Shown here: one piece after another, positions 11,985-24,830 of the stretch
Numbering within the stretch: position 1 is the stretch's first letter
Layout: each line of letters opens with the position of its first letter
From: Nicotiana tabacum
Taxonomy: Eukaryota > Streptophyta > Magnoliopsida > Solanales > Solanaceae
Reading direction: 5' to 3'
Length of the DNA: 64,000 bases
Assembly (NCBI RefSeq): GCF_000715075.1
Contig: NC_134082.1
Coordinates: forward strand, 106,370,399-106,434,398
Notes under the pieces: model-generated
Database searches by the model: none
The model's input: the letters and a program-made list of their open reading frames with translations, nothing else
Told to the model about the DNA's origin: nothing
Position numbers and translations under genes: made by a program

Positions 11985-12083
11985 CAGAGGTCGAGCTAGA
12001 ATTTAAAGTTTATGGGTTGGAGAATCTAGTTCTTTTAAGTTATTGGATTTTAAATTAACAATTTGTACATATTCAATATATTT
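11985..12083 (+). mobile_element. hAT-type MITE, left half (split by LTR element)
   Basis: It begins CAGAGGTCGAGCTAG and continues at 22080-22156, ending CTAGCTCTGCCCTTG, with imperfect terminal inverted repeats. Flanking 8-bp TSDs TCAATAAG and GCAATAAG (22157-22164) fit a hAT-type element. The uninterrupted copy is at 51251-51427. Confidence 0.75.
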
Positions 12084-14897
12084 TGTAACGACCCGACCGA
12101 TCGTTGTGAGCTCTAGCGCATCGTTCGGCAGTTTGAGGCCATGAACAGCTTCATTCAGGTATTATGACTTGTACGTATGGTCAGAATTGAATTCCGGGGA
12201 ATTCAGAGTTGATTTGGAAAGAGAATTCTCATTTCGGAAGCTTTAAGTTGAAAGAATTGACTAAGATTGGGTTTTTGAGTAAACAACCTCGGAATTGGGA
12301 TTCGAAGGTTCCAACATTCGTATGATGATTTCGGACTTAGGCATATGTCTGGACCGGGTTTTGAAAGATCCGAAAACGTTTCGGCACCTATTGTGGAAGT
12401 TAGCATTTTTGGAAAAATTTCATAAGTTTGGGTTGAAGTGCATCTTAGTGTTATCAATGTACGTCTGGGATACCGAGCCTGGGGATAGCTCCGTAAGGTG
12501 ATTCTGGTGTTGGGAGCACAATCGGAAGTGAATTCGGAGGTCCGTGGGTCATTTTGGAGTCATCTGGCTAAAAGATAGAAAATTGAAGGTTTTTGGAGAA
12601 GTTTGACCGGAAGTGAACTTTTTGATATCGGGGTCGAAATACGATTCCGGAAGTTGGAGTAGGTCCCTAATGTCAAATGTGACATGTGTGCAAAATTTGA
12701 GGTCAATCGGACGTGATTTGATAGGTTTCGACAACGAATGTAGAAGTTTGAAATTCTAAAGTTCATTAAGCTTGGATTGGAGGTCGATTCATGATTTTAG
12801 AATTGGTTGATATGATTTGAGGCCTCAAGCAAGTCCGTAATCTGTTTTGGGACTGGTTGATAGGATTGCTTGGGGTCCCGGGGGCCTCGGGTGGATTCCG
12901 GATGGTTAACGGATCAACTTTAGAATTTGAAGAAGGATCGAAGCAGCTGGTATCTGGTGTAACCGCACCAGCGAGGTTTTAGCCGCAGGTGCGAAGCCGC
13001 AGAATCAGCTAAGAGGGACGCAGATGCGGTGCTGGTCCAGAAGTTAAGAGACCATAGATTCGGTTATGTAGCCACAGAAACAGGACCACACTTGTGGTGG
13101 TTGAGGCGCAGAAGCGGAAAGGGTAGCCTGGTGAGAAACCACAGAAGCGGTCAAGTGGCCGTAGGTGCAGAAATGCTGGAGGCGGTGTATTCTTTTAAAA
13201 ATCGGGGGTTGGTCATTTTTCTCCCATTTTCACTCGGTGTGGACGATTTTGGAGAGCTTCAAGTGGGGTTTTTTCATCATCAACGACAAGGTAAGCTAAC
13301 CCCATCTATATTGAGTTAAATGTATTGATTGTGTAAGGATTTTAGCATGTAAATTGGTAGAAACTTGGGGTTTGAGGGAAAATCTAGAAAATTCGTATTC
13401 TTAGGTTTTGACCATGATTTGGGGTATGGAATTAAGAGAAAATCATGTATTTGAGTTCGTGAGTTCATGGGTAAAATTTATCTTCGAGAAATTTTGGAAT
13501 CCGGGCATGTGGGCCCGAGGGCAATTTTGTCAGCTTTTCGATCGAGGTTAGGAATTGTTATAAATTGGATTGTAATGAGTAATTGAACATATATTAATGG
13601 ATTTGCATAATTATTGGCTAGTTTTGGAGCATTTAGCATCGATTCGAGTCTTCGAAAAGGCGTGGAATGCCGGTTATGGATCTTCGAAGCGAGGTGAGTC
13701 TCCTTTCTAACCTTGTAAGATGGAATTGTCCCCACAGGTGAATTAATTGGATGTGTGCTTCTATTTATGGGGGCTACGTACGCACAAGGTTACTAGAGTG
13801 CGTGCGTAGCTACTATTATGTTTAAGTCCGGATAGTCTAGGACCCAAAAACATGCTATATTTGGAATATTTGTAATCTTATTGACAGTTTGAATTGCTTA
13901 AATCACATCGAATTAGTGAATGAATTTCTAAAAAGATTATACTCCATTTTCTTAGATTGTTAAAAGAAAATTGGCTTTTCATTGGATAATTGTTCCCCGT
14001 TGATTCTTGATTGACTGTCTATGTGTGTTTAATTTCGGAACAGGCCGAACGCCTCGGTAGATTAAATAGACGCATCTATGGTTCGCGTCATTCGACCCTC
14101 TGGCAGTGCATAGTTAAATATTGTTGGATCGGGTCGTACGACCTCGGGATGATATGCGCATGCTTGTATTGCTTGCCTGAGATATACACATGTTGATATT
14201 TGTCTTTCCTGGCCTGAGATAAATTGATAAAGATGATGAAATACAAATCTTTGGAAACCCTTTTATTATTGAGAAGTTGTTTACTTGCTTTCCGGCTTTA
14301 TGAGCTTATTTTTCTTTATGAAATCCATGATTTCCCCACATTTTTACTATATTATCATTGGACCACTAGTAAGTGTCGAAGTCGACCTCTCGTCTCTACT
14401 TTTTCGAGATTAGACGGGATACTCACTGGGTATCCATTGTTTTCGTACCCATACTACACTTGATGTGCATTTTCGTTGCACATGTTCATGTGTGGCTAGT
14501 GTCTTAGTGGCATAGCGGCGTGGTTGATACGGAGACTTAGGTGAGCTACATTTGTCGAGATGACCCGCAGCCAGCAGAGTCCCCTTCAGAGTAATGTGCT
14601 ATATTTTTGCATTTCTATCCACTTTGTATTCCTGACAGTTACTGTATTTTATTTCCTTCTTAGCAAACGCTCATGCACTTGTGACACCGGGTCCTGGGAT
14701 AATTATTGGGTATCTTGTATTTACTTTCAAATATTCTTTTATTTACATTGTAAAGATTGTCTTCTACTAGTAAAATTGAAGGAAAATCATAATTTTCAAA
14801 ATTATTAAAACGAGAACTTAACCAAGTATTTTGGTTGGCTTGTCTGACAGCAGTGTCCGGTGCCATCACGACCCTTAGTGGATTTTGGGTTGTGACA
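12084..14897 (+). repeat. 5' LTR of coding-free element
   Basis: It is 2814 bp long, starts TGTAACGACCC, ends GTTGTGACA and aligns throughout with 19238-22074. Differences are mostly C/T and G/A, many at CG. It carries the CCGCAGAAGCGG word array at about 12955-13175. Confidence 0.9.
12955..13175 (+). repeat. Decayed CCGCAGAAGCGG palindromic word array (5' LTR)
   Basis: This is the degenerate counterpart of the array at 20120-20350. Many words show CG to CA or TG change (for example CCACAGAA and CACTTGTGG), and one unit fewer is present. Confidence 0.8.
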
Positions 14898-14900
14898 ACA

Positions 14901-14914
14901 TGGTATCAGAGAAC
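14901..14914 (+). promoter_or_regulatory. Primer-binding site (tRNA-iMet type)
   Basis: TGGTATCAGAGAAC lies 3 nt after the 5' LTR. It matches the usual start complementary to initiator tRNA-Met. Confidence 0.85.
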
Positions 14915-17900
14915 TAGGTTCTCTTAGGTCTCACGAGTCATGAGCAAGTCTAGTAGAGTCTCGCGGATCGGTACGGAGACGTCTGTACTTATCGTCGAGA
15001 GGCTACAAGACTGTTAGGAGCACCTCCCTTCTTGATTCCTCATCTTCCGATTTGATTCCTTGAGGCTTATGCCCTTGTTTCCTTCTTACTCAATCTTATG
15101 CGACACGAACCACTTGTTATAAATCGAGAATTAAAGAATTGTAATGGTACTACAGATGTGGTGCAGGATGTTTCTCCCGGTATAGTTGGTTAGGCTACTG
15201 TCGTCGCTTTGCAGAAGGATTTTTCTATAGTTTCGGCTCGGTAGTTGTGCTTCTAAGAGCTTGAAGGCTATGCACAGGTTGCTATGATGCTCACGATTGG
15301 TTATCGCATAACATTGATTTGATGGTAGGATACTTGCCTATGTGTTGGGGCAGTGAATGATTCGAAAGGAAGTCTACTCAGTACATGATTCAGAGGTCTG
15401 ATATTTCATTTCCGGCAGAGGAAAAGCAATTGGCCAATGAATGTCCAGATTTGGGGAGATGGAGTAACGAACTTGGTATTTTCGAGCGTGGTGGAATTTT
15501 CATCTGCGATGTAGTGTCGTCGTCCTCGATTGTATGTGTTAAGTTCGCCGATGTTATGGTCTTCTACAAATTCGCCTTTGGGGTAAGATATTGTGAAATA
15601 ATATTGGAGAAATAACTGTTAGATATCGCAGGGTGCGGTGGTTTAGGATTGAATCGATGTTTCTAATGTTGACGGCTCGAGAAAGATGATCTTCAGAAAG
15701 TTTTAAAATTAGTAGCGATTTGTAGGTTCAAGTGCTAAGAAGATAGATTTTATTTAAGGCAACAAATGAGCAGCAAAGGATGAGGAAGGAAATGTGGGGA
15801 GTGTCAGACAGTGGTTAAAATTTCTGGAAGGCAAGGTATAAGAAGCAAAGGTTGAGTAGTCGATTAAAGGGGTGAGTTCTACCAAAGTGGGAGAGTGGCG
15901 GAGTTGCATATGGGCTTTGTGGTAGGATGACTACGCACCTTAAGGAGAGTTTGGAATGATTTGGGAATTTTAGTAATTGGTGATTGGGGTTTACGGATTT
16001 AATTTGAAGTATGGGCTATTATGCGGCAAGAGATTTGATATGACGGAAATGAGCTGCTTGAAATGAAAAAGGATACAACATAACCTTGAATTGGAAGGAT
16101 GTTGTCGCACATTTAATTGATGTCCACGAGGTGTGATGGACTTGTGCAGCTAGAGAGTGAGCTCAGACTCAGGATGAGTTATTGATGTCATAGTGATTGT
16201 ACCCCATGCAGCAGTGTTGGAAGATGTCGGCACGTAAATTCCACAGGTGGGTTATCTCTAGTGAGCAGATCGGAGGTCGCATGGTTGGCGAAGCTTCTGC
16301 GAAGAATTCTATTGGTTATACAGCAAATAGATCGGTCCTGCGAATGTGGTTGATGATTCAGAGTATAAAAAGGGGTTTTACAGAAAGATTCTGAGAATTT
16401 TGGCGGTTGATTGCACAAGGTTATGTCAATAAGAGATAAAGAGTCTTAGTGAATTCCAAAGTTGTGTAATAGTGGTTTCAAGCTAAGTGGGAGAGTCCCA
16501 CCGCCTATGATTGGGTTGTGTGGTTAACTACTTGCAATGTTTCTAGTTATTAACATATTGATGGGTTATTTCAGCTATGGGAAAAGAGCATAAGTGGTAA
16601 TTTGAGCAAAGGAATTGTTAAAGGTGTGCTATGGTTGGCCTTATTGGCTCGTGTTCAGACTTCGGGAAGGATTCAAGATTTATGCCTTGTATAGATGCGG
16701 GTTTCAAGGGAAGTGATTCTACCAGGTGCTTCGTCGAGAGGGTATTCATGTTCTAGAAGATTCATGGAGTTGATTATATTCGGGGTCAAGTCAGAGCGAA
16801 TGGCTCTCAACAACGGTCCTAGTGGATTCAAATGGATAAAGTGTGGTGCCTAATGATTTCGAGCCTATAGGTACGGTTAAGAATCAAGCTTGTAGCAGCT
16901 TATGAGAAGAGTCCCATAATGTTCTATGATATTTTGACTTGCAGTGTAGCATTTGGGAGCTATGAAATGGTTCGTGGGATTTGAGACAGCATAGTCTCGT
17001 GATTCAAGGTCACTCGGGATGAGTGCGGATGGAGTGTGTTACGTGTTGAATGGAGGTATTATTATTTCTAAGGCAATCAAGGATAAATTGGAAGGAGATA
17101 GATTGGTTAACCATAGTTGAATTGGCATATTGGTGGTAGTGATCAGTTCCTTCAGCATGATCAAGTTATGCAAGTGATTTGTGACGGTACGTGTGAGGCT
17201 TGTCGGTCGCCGCAATTGATGTTATTCAGAAGTATTCTACTGTTATGGCCTATTATGTGTAAGCAGATCCTGAAAGAGCTATGGTGGCTTAGACCACTAC
17301 TTAGAGATTTGCATATTCTACGGTTATGAGAATTCACCTGTGTGTTGCTATGGTTCTCCTGAAGTGAGTTAAGTGAAAAGTTTTTATATGATGAAGTGTT
17401 AATCTATTAGTGGTTTCGGAGTTATGATGAAAATCGTGTTCTATCGTATATTGGCATGTTGGGTGCAGTGAGTAGTATGGAATTTGAAGTGAGGATCAAC
17501 GTTGCAGTTCGGTGTTAATAAGGATGTCACGAGCTCGGAAGAGCAGGAAAGGAGTTTTGATGTTTAAAGTAAGTTGGTATTGTCTCCCGCGTCAGAGATC
17601 AGTGTTTTGTGAAAAAAGGCTTTGCATCCCGGTTAAGGATTTTGAACGTTTTTTACCGTTAGTGCGGCCGGTGGTTTGGATGTATAGACCTGTTATCTGT
17701 TACGGAAGGTTGTGGGAGTGTGACCCATGGGAAGGTTGTATAAGTGTGTCATGTAGCCACTTGATTGATTGAAGAGTCAAACCAAGTATGAAGATTGTAG
17801 TGATATCGATAAATTGAGAATTGATGCCTGAAGGGCACTCGATTTATTGGGTTGTGGACTGTGGAGGATTACTCCGGTTATGATGGTTGTTCTTGGGTGT

Positions 17901-19200
17901 TATGAGAAAAAGGGGGGTGATTATGGAATTTTGAAAGGTTATTAGCCTAGTTTAGTGCGATCAAAATAAGCTTGAGGTCTGTGGATGGATTTAAATGTGA
18001 ATATGGGGTCTATATCAGTCCAGATATGTTCATTTCAGTAATGCGCTCCTTATGGAAGAGTAGTCGGGGTGTTATTTCGTCGTCAGCTATTTTATGTAAT
18101 GATATATTGTGTCGTGTGAGTTGTGAGACGGCTTGGAGAATTTCATATGTGTTGAGGTTCCGCGTAGAGATGATGTTATATTAGCATAATGGCTCTTGAG
18201 ATTCAGATCGTATATCGCACCTCAGTTGTGCTTGAGTTTGTAGCTTATAGAGCTATATGTCTCCCCAGGGATGATATTATGCACTTAGCATGCTTGTGAC
18301 CGACATTCGGTATCTTGTTGTAATGAGCAATCTAGCTCGGTGTGTATCTCATTATGTGAATTTTATGTGTGGATCGGGTGGCACGCCGCCATGGGTATGT
18401 TGTTTGGATTTGATTGCGCGCCACAACAGTGTGATGTTGAGTACAGTTCCCTATATCTGTTTTTATGTGTTTTGTTTCCTATTTTCCTGAGGAAAACTCG
18501 TATTAGCTATTTGAGTTGAGTACTCCCTTCCAGAGTTCGTTTTCCTTTTGTATCGCGTTCGAATTGGTAGCCTATTGGCATATTGTGGCATCATATGAGA
18601 CTTTTGATTATGTCCGGGGTGGCTTATTGCCTTACAGTTCGTACTGGGTGTGACGAAATCATTGAATTTAAGATCAGTGCAATCTGATTATATGAAGTAT
18701 ATTAAGGAGCTAAGACCATTATTTGGTTCAGAATAAGGTGATGGTTCTTGTTAGGAGTATAGACCTAATGATTTGTTTATTCGACAGTTGGTTATGAATT
18801 TCTACATATCTCTTCCGTCGTGGCGGTATTGTAAGAGTTAGAGCAAGACCTATGTATGTCATGAGGTGCAATGGGAGCATCAGATTCGTGTAATTTCGAC
18901 TAATTTGATCAGAGAATGTTATTGTGGTCCTGTGAGTAAAGTGGTGCAAGGTATGAATTCAGCTAAGGTATGCAGTCATGTTTTGGTGTTGCGTGTAGTT
19001 ATTGATACGGTGAGTGTATGTTGGAACAGGCCTGGCAGAGAATTTCGGATGTTGGAATTGGGCTCTAAGGCTTATTTGCTTAAGTGAAAAAGTACATCTT
19101 CAGATTGATCGAGCCAGGGTGCCCAACTGAGTTGGGTAGCACGGGTAGGTGCTCGAGGTGCTAAATAGTGATTTAGGACAACTCCAACGCAGTTTTTAGC

Positions 19201-19218
19201 ACGTTCGAGGACGAACGT
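19201..19218 (+). promoter_or_regulatory. Pre-PPT hairpin, ACGTTC-GAGGAC-GAACGT
   Basis: A 6-bp stem with hexaloop GAGGAC. The conserved 5-bp core stem ends exactly 20 nt before the 3' LTR. The element has no coding frame here. Confidence 0.7.
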
Positions 19219-19224
19219 ATGTTT

Positions 19225-19237
19225 AAGTGGGAGAGAA
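19225..19237 (+). promoter_or_regulatory. Polypurine tract of coding-free element
   Basis: AAGTGGGAGAGAA lies directly before the 3' LTR TG. This purine run primes plus-strand DNA synthesis. Confidence 0.85.
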
Positions 19238-22074
19238 TGTAACGACCCGGCCGGTCGTTTTGAGCTCTAGCGCGTCGTTCGGCAGTTTGAGGCCATGAGT
19301 AGCTTCACTTCAGGTATTATGACTTGTACGCATGGTCAGAATTGAATTCCGGGGAATTCGGATTTGATTTGGAAAGAAAATTCTCATTTCGGAAGCTTTA
19401 ATTTGAAAGAATTGACTAAGATTGGGTTTTTGAGTAAACGACCTCGAAATTGGGATTCGAAGGTTCCAACAGGTTCGTATGATGATTTCGGACTTAGGCG
19501 TATGTCCGGACCGGGTTTTGGAAGACACGGGAACATTTCGGCACCTATTGTGGAAGTTAACATTTTTGGAAGAATTTCATAAGTTTGGATTGAAGTGCAT
19601 ATCAGTGTTATCAATGTCCGTCTGGGATTCCGAGCCTGGGAATAGCTCCGTATGGTGATTCTGGTGTTGGGAGCGTGATCGGAAGTGAATTCAGAAGTCC
19701 GTGGGTCATTTTGGAGTCATCTGGCTAAAAGATAGAAATTTGAAGGTTTTTGGAGAAGTTTGACCGGAAGTGAACTTTTTGATATCGGGGTCAATATCCG
19801 ATTCCGGAAGTTGGAGTAGGTTTGTAATGTCAAATGTGACGTGTGTGCAAAATTTGAGGTCAATCGGACGTGATTTGATAGGTTTCGACATCGAATGTAT
19901 AAGTTTGAAATTCTAAAGTTCATTAAGCTTGGATTGGAGGTCGATTCATGATTTTAGCATTGTTTGATATGATTTGAGGCCTCGAGCAAGTCCGTTATGT
20001 GTTTTGGGATTGGTTGGTATGATTGGTTAGGATCCCAGGGGCCTCGGGTGGATTCTGGATAGTTAACGGATCAAATTTGGAATTTGAAGAAGGATCGAAG
20101 CAGCTGGTATCTGGTGTAACTACACCAGCAGGTGCGGAGCCGCAGAAGCGGCTAGGAGGGACGCAGATGCGGTGCTGGGCCAGAAGTGAAGAGACTGCAG
20201 ATGCGGTCATGTAGCCGCAGAAGCGGGACTGCACCTGCGGTGGTTGAGGTGCAGAAGCGGAAAGGGCAGCCTGGTGAGAAACCGCAGAAGCGGGTAGTGG
20301 GTCGCACCTGCGGAACCGCAGAAGCGGTCAAGTGACCGCATGTGCGGAAATGCTAGAGGCAGTGTATTCTTTTAAAAATAGGGGGTTGGTTATTTTTCCC
20401 CCATTTTCACTCGGTGTGGACGATTTTGGAGAGCTTCAAGTGGGGGTTTTTCATCATCAACGACAAGGTAAGCTAACCCCACCTATCTTGAGTTAAATGT
20501 ATTTATTGTGTATGGATTTTAGCATGTAAATTGGTAGAAACTTAGGGTTTGAGGGAAAACCTAAAAAATTCGTATTCTTGGATTTTGACCACGATTTGGG
20601 GTATGGAATTAAGAGAAAATCATGTATTTGAGTTCGTGAGTTCATGGGTAAACTTTATCTTCGAGAAATTTCGGAATCCGGGTACATGGGTCCGAGGGTA
20701 ATTTTGTCAACGTTTCAATTGGGGTTAGGAATTGTTATAAATTGGATTGTAATGAGTAATTGAACATATATTAATAGATTTGCATAATTATTGGCTACTT
20801 TTGGAGCATTTAGCATCGATTCAAGTCTTCGGAAGGGCGTGGAATGCCGGTTATGGATCTTCGGAGCGAGGTGAGTCTCCTTTCTAACCTTGTAAGAGGG
20901 AATTGTCCCCATAGGTGAATTAATTGGATTTGTGCTTCTATTTGTGGGGGTTACGTACATACGAGGTGACGAGAGTCCATACATAGCTACTATTATATTT
21001 AAGTCCGGGTAGTCTAGGACCCAAAAGCATGTTATACTTGGAATATTTGTAATCTTATTGACAGTTTGAATTGCTTAAATCACATAGAATTAGTGAATGA
21101 ATTTCTAAAAATATTAAACTCCATTTTCTTAAATTATTAAAAGAGAATTGGCTTTTCTTTGGATAATTATTCCTCGTTGACTTCTTGATTGACTGTCGGT
21201 GTATGTTTAACTTCGAAACGGGACTAACGCCTTGGTAGATTAAATAGATGCATCTATGGTTCGTGCCATTCGACCCTCTAGCAGTGCACAATTAAATATT
21301 GTTGGAATTGGCCATACGATCTCGGCATGATATGTGCATGCTTGTATTGCTTGCCTGAGATATACACATGTCGATATTTGTCTTTCCTGGCATGAGATAA
21401 ATTGATAAAGATGATGAAATATAAATCTTTGGAAACCCTTTTATTATTGAGAAATTGTTTACCTGCTTTCCGACTTTATGAGCTTATTTTGCTTTATGAA
21501 ATCCATGATTTCCTTACATTTTTACTATATTATCATTGGACCACTAGTAAGTGTCAAAGTAGACCCCTCGTCTCTATTTCTTCGAGATTAGACGGGATAC
21601 TCACTGGGTACACGTTGGTTTCGTATTCATACTATACTTGCTGTGCATTTTTGTTGCACAGGTTCATGTGTGGCTAGTGGCTTAGTGGCATAGCAGCGTG
21701 GTTTATACGGAGACTTAGGTGAGCTGCATTTGTCGAGACGACCCGCAGCCAGCAGAGTCCCCTTCAGAGTATTATACTGTATTTTTCATTTCTGTCCACT
21801 TTGTATTCCGGACAGTTACTGTATTTTATTTTCTTCTTAGTAAATGCTCATGCACTTGTGACACCGGGTCCTGGGATGATTATTGGGTATCTTATATTTA
21901 CTTCCACACATTCTTTTATTTACATTGTTAAGATTGTCTTCTACTAGTAAAATTGAAGGAAAATTATAATTTTCAAAATTATTAAAACGAAAACTTAATC
22001 AGGTATTTTGGTTGGCTTGCCTGACAGCAGTATCCGGCGTCATCACGACCCTTAGTGGATTTTAGGTCGTGACA
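19238..22074 (+). repeat. 3' LTR of coding-free element
   Basis: It is 2837 bp long, TGTAACGACCC to GGTCGTGACA. It holds the better preserved word array at about 20120-20350. Confidence 0.9.
20120..20350 (+). repeat. CCGCAGAAGCGG palindromic word array (3' LTR)
   Basis: About a dozen copies of CCGCAGAAGCGG, CGCAGATGCGG, CGCACCTGCGG and similar words lie 10-25 bp apart. Each is an imperfect inverted repeat pairing CCGC with GCGG. A weak TATTCTTTTAAAAAT box follows at about 20365. Confidence 0.85.
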
Positions 22075-22079
22075 TATTT

Positions 22080-22156
22080 CATAAGACAAATACAAAGTTT
22101 GGATCAAAGCTACTGGGTTCAGCCGGATTCGTACGCGAGTGCTAGCTCTGCCCTTG
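22080..22156 (+). mobile_element. hAT-type MITE, right half
   Basis: This continues the MITE started at 11985 and ends CTAGCTCTGCCCTTG before TSD GCAATAAG. Confidence 0.7.
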
Positions 22157-22715
22157 GCAATAAGGACTAAAAAGAAGGTGTAATCTGGGAAAGAAAGTGA
22201 CTAACTTATAGAGGCGAGATTTAAGCTCAATAGGCTTGCATTTAAGGTTCTCAACATTGAATTCATTATATTTTTAATGGAGAAAAGTCATATATATTCC
22301 ATGTGCTATTAAAATTATTTAAAAATACCCTCCGTTATATTATTTGGTAATCTTGGCTCCTACCGTTATACTATCATTCAAATATACCCCTCAATTGGAC
22401 CGATTGCCACGTGGCACCCTCAGAATTAAAGAGACCAATCCCAAATTAAGAAACCCAGTTTAATACTAGCCCTAACCCAATTAAACTTGCACCCGACCAC
22501 TTAAATAATAGCCCTATGCAATTAAACCCGTCATTTCACTATAATGACTTTCGTTAGCAGCCAAACCAACAACCCTTGTTTATGAAATACTTTGAATAGG
22601 TCAATATGTTCATGTGAAAATAGGCATAATCTTCATATGTTTTCGATCTGCAGCTTCAGCCATAAACTTGCGTCTAAATATGTGTGTTTTTGGCACGTTT
22701 CATCTTCATCTTTTG
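22157..22715 (+). other. Block A of duplicated segment, part 3
   Basis: This matches block B 51428-51983 closely (for example GACTAAAAAGAAGGTGTAATC, CCACGTGGCACCCTCAGA and TTGCGTCTA). No convincing gene is seen. Alignment ends where the minus-strand chromovirus LTR begins after CATCTTTTG. Confidence 0.8.
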
Positions 22716-23402
22716 TGTCACGACCCGAAATGTCTACCTTTGCGACTGTGATAGCGCCTAACATTTCACTTGCTAGGCAAGCCAACATTAGAAAACTGTT
22801 AAGCCAATTGTTATTTAATTTCAATAGATAAAGTCAATTAAGCCAAAATGAAATAAAACAAATTGCGGAATAATATAAATGCACATAATATCTATTACAA
22901 TTCAGATCTGGAGTCACAACTCACGAGCTTCTAAGATTTTCTATAAACAGAGTCTGAAAGAAAAACAACTGTTTTGAACGAAAAGAAATAGTAAAATAGG
23001 AAAAATAGAAGGGTATTCCAAGGTCTGTGGATGCCAACAGATCTACCTCGAGTCTCCAATGAGCAAATCCAAGCTGCTACGCCTCACGAACAGCTAGGGC
23101 CGGTACCAAAGTCTGCACAAGAAGTGCAAAGTATAATATGAGTACAACCGACCCCATATGCTCGTAAGTGTCGAGCCTAACCTCGACGAAGTAGTGACGA
23201 GGCTATGACAAAACACCCACATAATAAACTTGTGCAGATAACAGTATGTACAAGATAACAACAAATAAAAGCTAAACATGTACAATTGGGAGGAGGACAT
23301 ACTAAAGGGGATACAAGATACGAGAGATACAGTGGAAATGATAACCAGAACGGTCAATATGCCTTTAACCAGTAAAAACAATTAAGCACAATGAAAAAAA
23401 TT

Positions 23403-23605
23403 GCACGGCATCACCCTTCGTGCTTTTGCTCTCACTCTTAGTATAAATCAATTGATATGGCATGACATCACTATTCGTGCATTAACTCTCATAACATGGC
23501 ACGACATCACCCTTCGTACGTTAACACTCATAATATGGCACAACATCACCCTTCGTGCATTAACACTCACATACAGAACGACATCACCCATCGTGCAATA
23601 ATATT
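23403..23605. repeat. Minisatellite of CATCACCCTTCGTGC units
   Basis: Five copies of roughly 40 bp, each with a potential GCACG/CGTGC-like stem. On the minus strand it lies downstream of the palindromic word array, so it is probably in the transcribed part of the LTR. Related units occur at 53713-53960 and 63208-63500. Confidence 0.8.
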
Positions 23606-24487
23606 CCCCCTTACCACATAACAATGAACAAGTAATAACAGGGAGATAGGATCAACAAGCACAAGCCTTACTTCAACAACGGTTCCACAATACCAATCTC
23701 AACTTTGGAATCAATACTCAATTATCACAAAAGCCCATAAACACGGTAAGAACGATCAATGTAACAAATAACTAGTCTAAGCATAGATAACATGATCAAA
23801 GTAAGAAATAATTGTAAGGAAGAAGTCCCACTTGCATGCTTTAACCCAACAACAACGCATAATTACTGGTCACCTCACATATACGTTGTGCCCAACATCT
23901 AAACATGTAGAAAGTAGACAAACAAATCCTAATCCCTCAAGTCAAGATTAACCACGACACTTACCTCGCTCCAAAGTTCCACTCAAAGATCAACCACAGC
24001 TTTGCCTTTCAAACAAGCCTCTGAACCAATAGAATCTAGGAAATTACCAACTAAACGATTCAAATTAAGCCTTAGTAACTACCCACGATTGCAAAGGATT
24101 CAATTTAAGTCATTATTGAAAAAGTCAACAAAAGTCAACTCCCGGGCCCGCTTGGTCCAAACCTGAAATTCGGACCAAAACTCAATTATCCATTCACCCT
24201 CGAGCCCAGTTATATAATTTATTTTGGAATCCGACCTCAATTTGAGGTCTAAATCCCCATTTTATAAAAATCCGTAATTCTACCCAAACCCCCAATTTCC
24301 ACCATAAAAATACAAGATTTTAGGTTGAAATCTTAGGAAATGTAGTGAAAGATTAAAAGAAAATGGATTAGAATCATTTACCAATGATTTGGGGAAGAAG
24401 GGTGCTTGGGTAAATCGCCTCTAGGGTTTTCTTGTTTTGAAAATTTGAAGAATGAACAAAAATCCTTTCTAACTCCTATTTGATCAA

Positions 24488-24830
24488 ACGCAGTGTCGCA
24501 TTTGCGACCTGGGGTTCGCAAATGTGAACCCTGCAAATGCAAAGAAACAGTCGCAAATGTGAAGTCCTTCCATTTCTGATGTCATCGCTTTTACGATGAT
24601 TTGTTCGCAAATGCGAACATTGATATTTCGCAAATACGACCGTTTGATCGCAATTGCGATCATTGTACCCTATATCCCACTTTGCAAATGCGAAGTCTTG
24701 TTCACAAATGTGAACTTGAAGTACCCCAGCTACTCTTCGCAAATGCGATGAGTTGCTCGCAAATGCGAACCTATCAGAGGTCACAAAAGCGAAGCCTGAC
24801 CTCGCAATTGCGAGGTTTGAGGTCTGCACC
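24488..24830. repeat. TCGCAAATGCGA palindromic word array
   Basis: About 15 copies of TCGCAAATGCGAA, TCGCAATTGCGA and decayed forms lie 15-35 bp apart. Each word is an imperfect palindrome with CG at both ends. I see no clear TATA box next to this one. Confidence 0.85.

Larger units (their letters stand above)
14898..19237 (+). other. Internal region of coding-free LTR element, no recognisable gene
   Basis: The 4.3 kb lies between the primer-binding site and the polypurine tract. All reading frames are below about 90 codons and none shows gag, protease, RT or integrase motifs. The sequence is TTG- and GAT-rich and not obviously repetitive. Conserved parts are the first ~150 bp after the primer-binding site (shared with the autonomous element at 30522, including GTACGGAGAC) and the last 40 bp. 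Confidence 0.7.
12084..22074 (+). mobile_element. Coding-free LTR retrotransposon (LARD-like), complete
   Basis: Two LTRs of about 2.8 kb (TGTAACGACCC...GGTCGTGACA) flank a 4.3-kb internal region. A tRNA-iMet-type primer-binding site follows the 5' LTR and a purine tract precedes the 3' LTR. The perfect 5-bp TSD TATTT is at 12079-12083 and 22075-22079, and block B near 51350 is the empty site. The internal region has no gag or pol similarity that I can recognise, and all frames are short. It is therefore a large retrotransposon derivative that would depend on an autonomous chromovirus with similar ends. Confidence 0.9.

Noticed and set aside
14898..19237. Small reading frames of 60-90 codons in the coding-free element
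   Set aside because: No homology, no conserved start context and no known gag or pol motif; expected by chance.
23401..23601. 66-codon ORF over the CATCACCCTTCGTGC repeat
   Set aside because: Minisatellite translation with no supporting features; same for 53732-53971 and 63226-63530.
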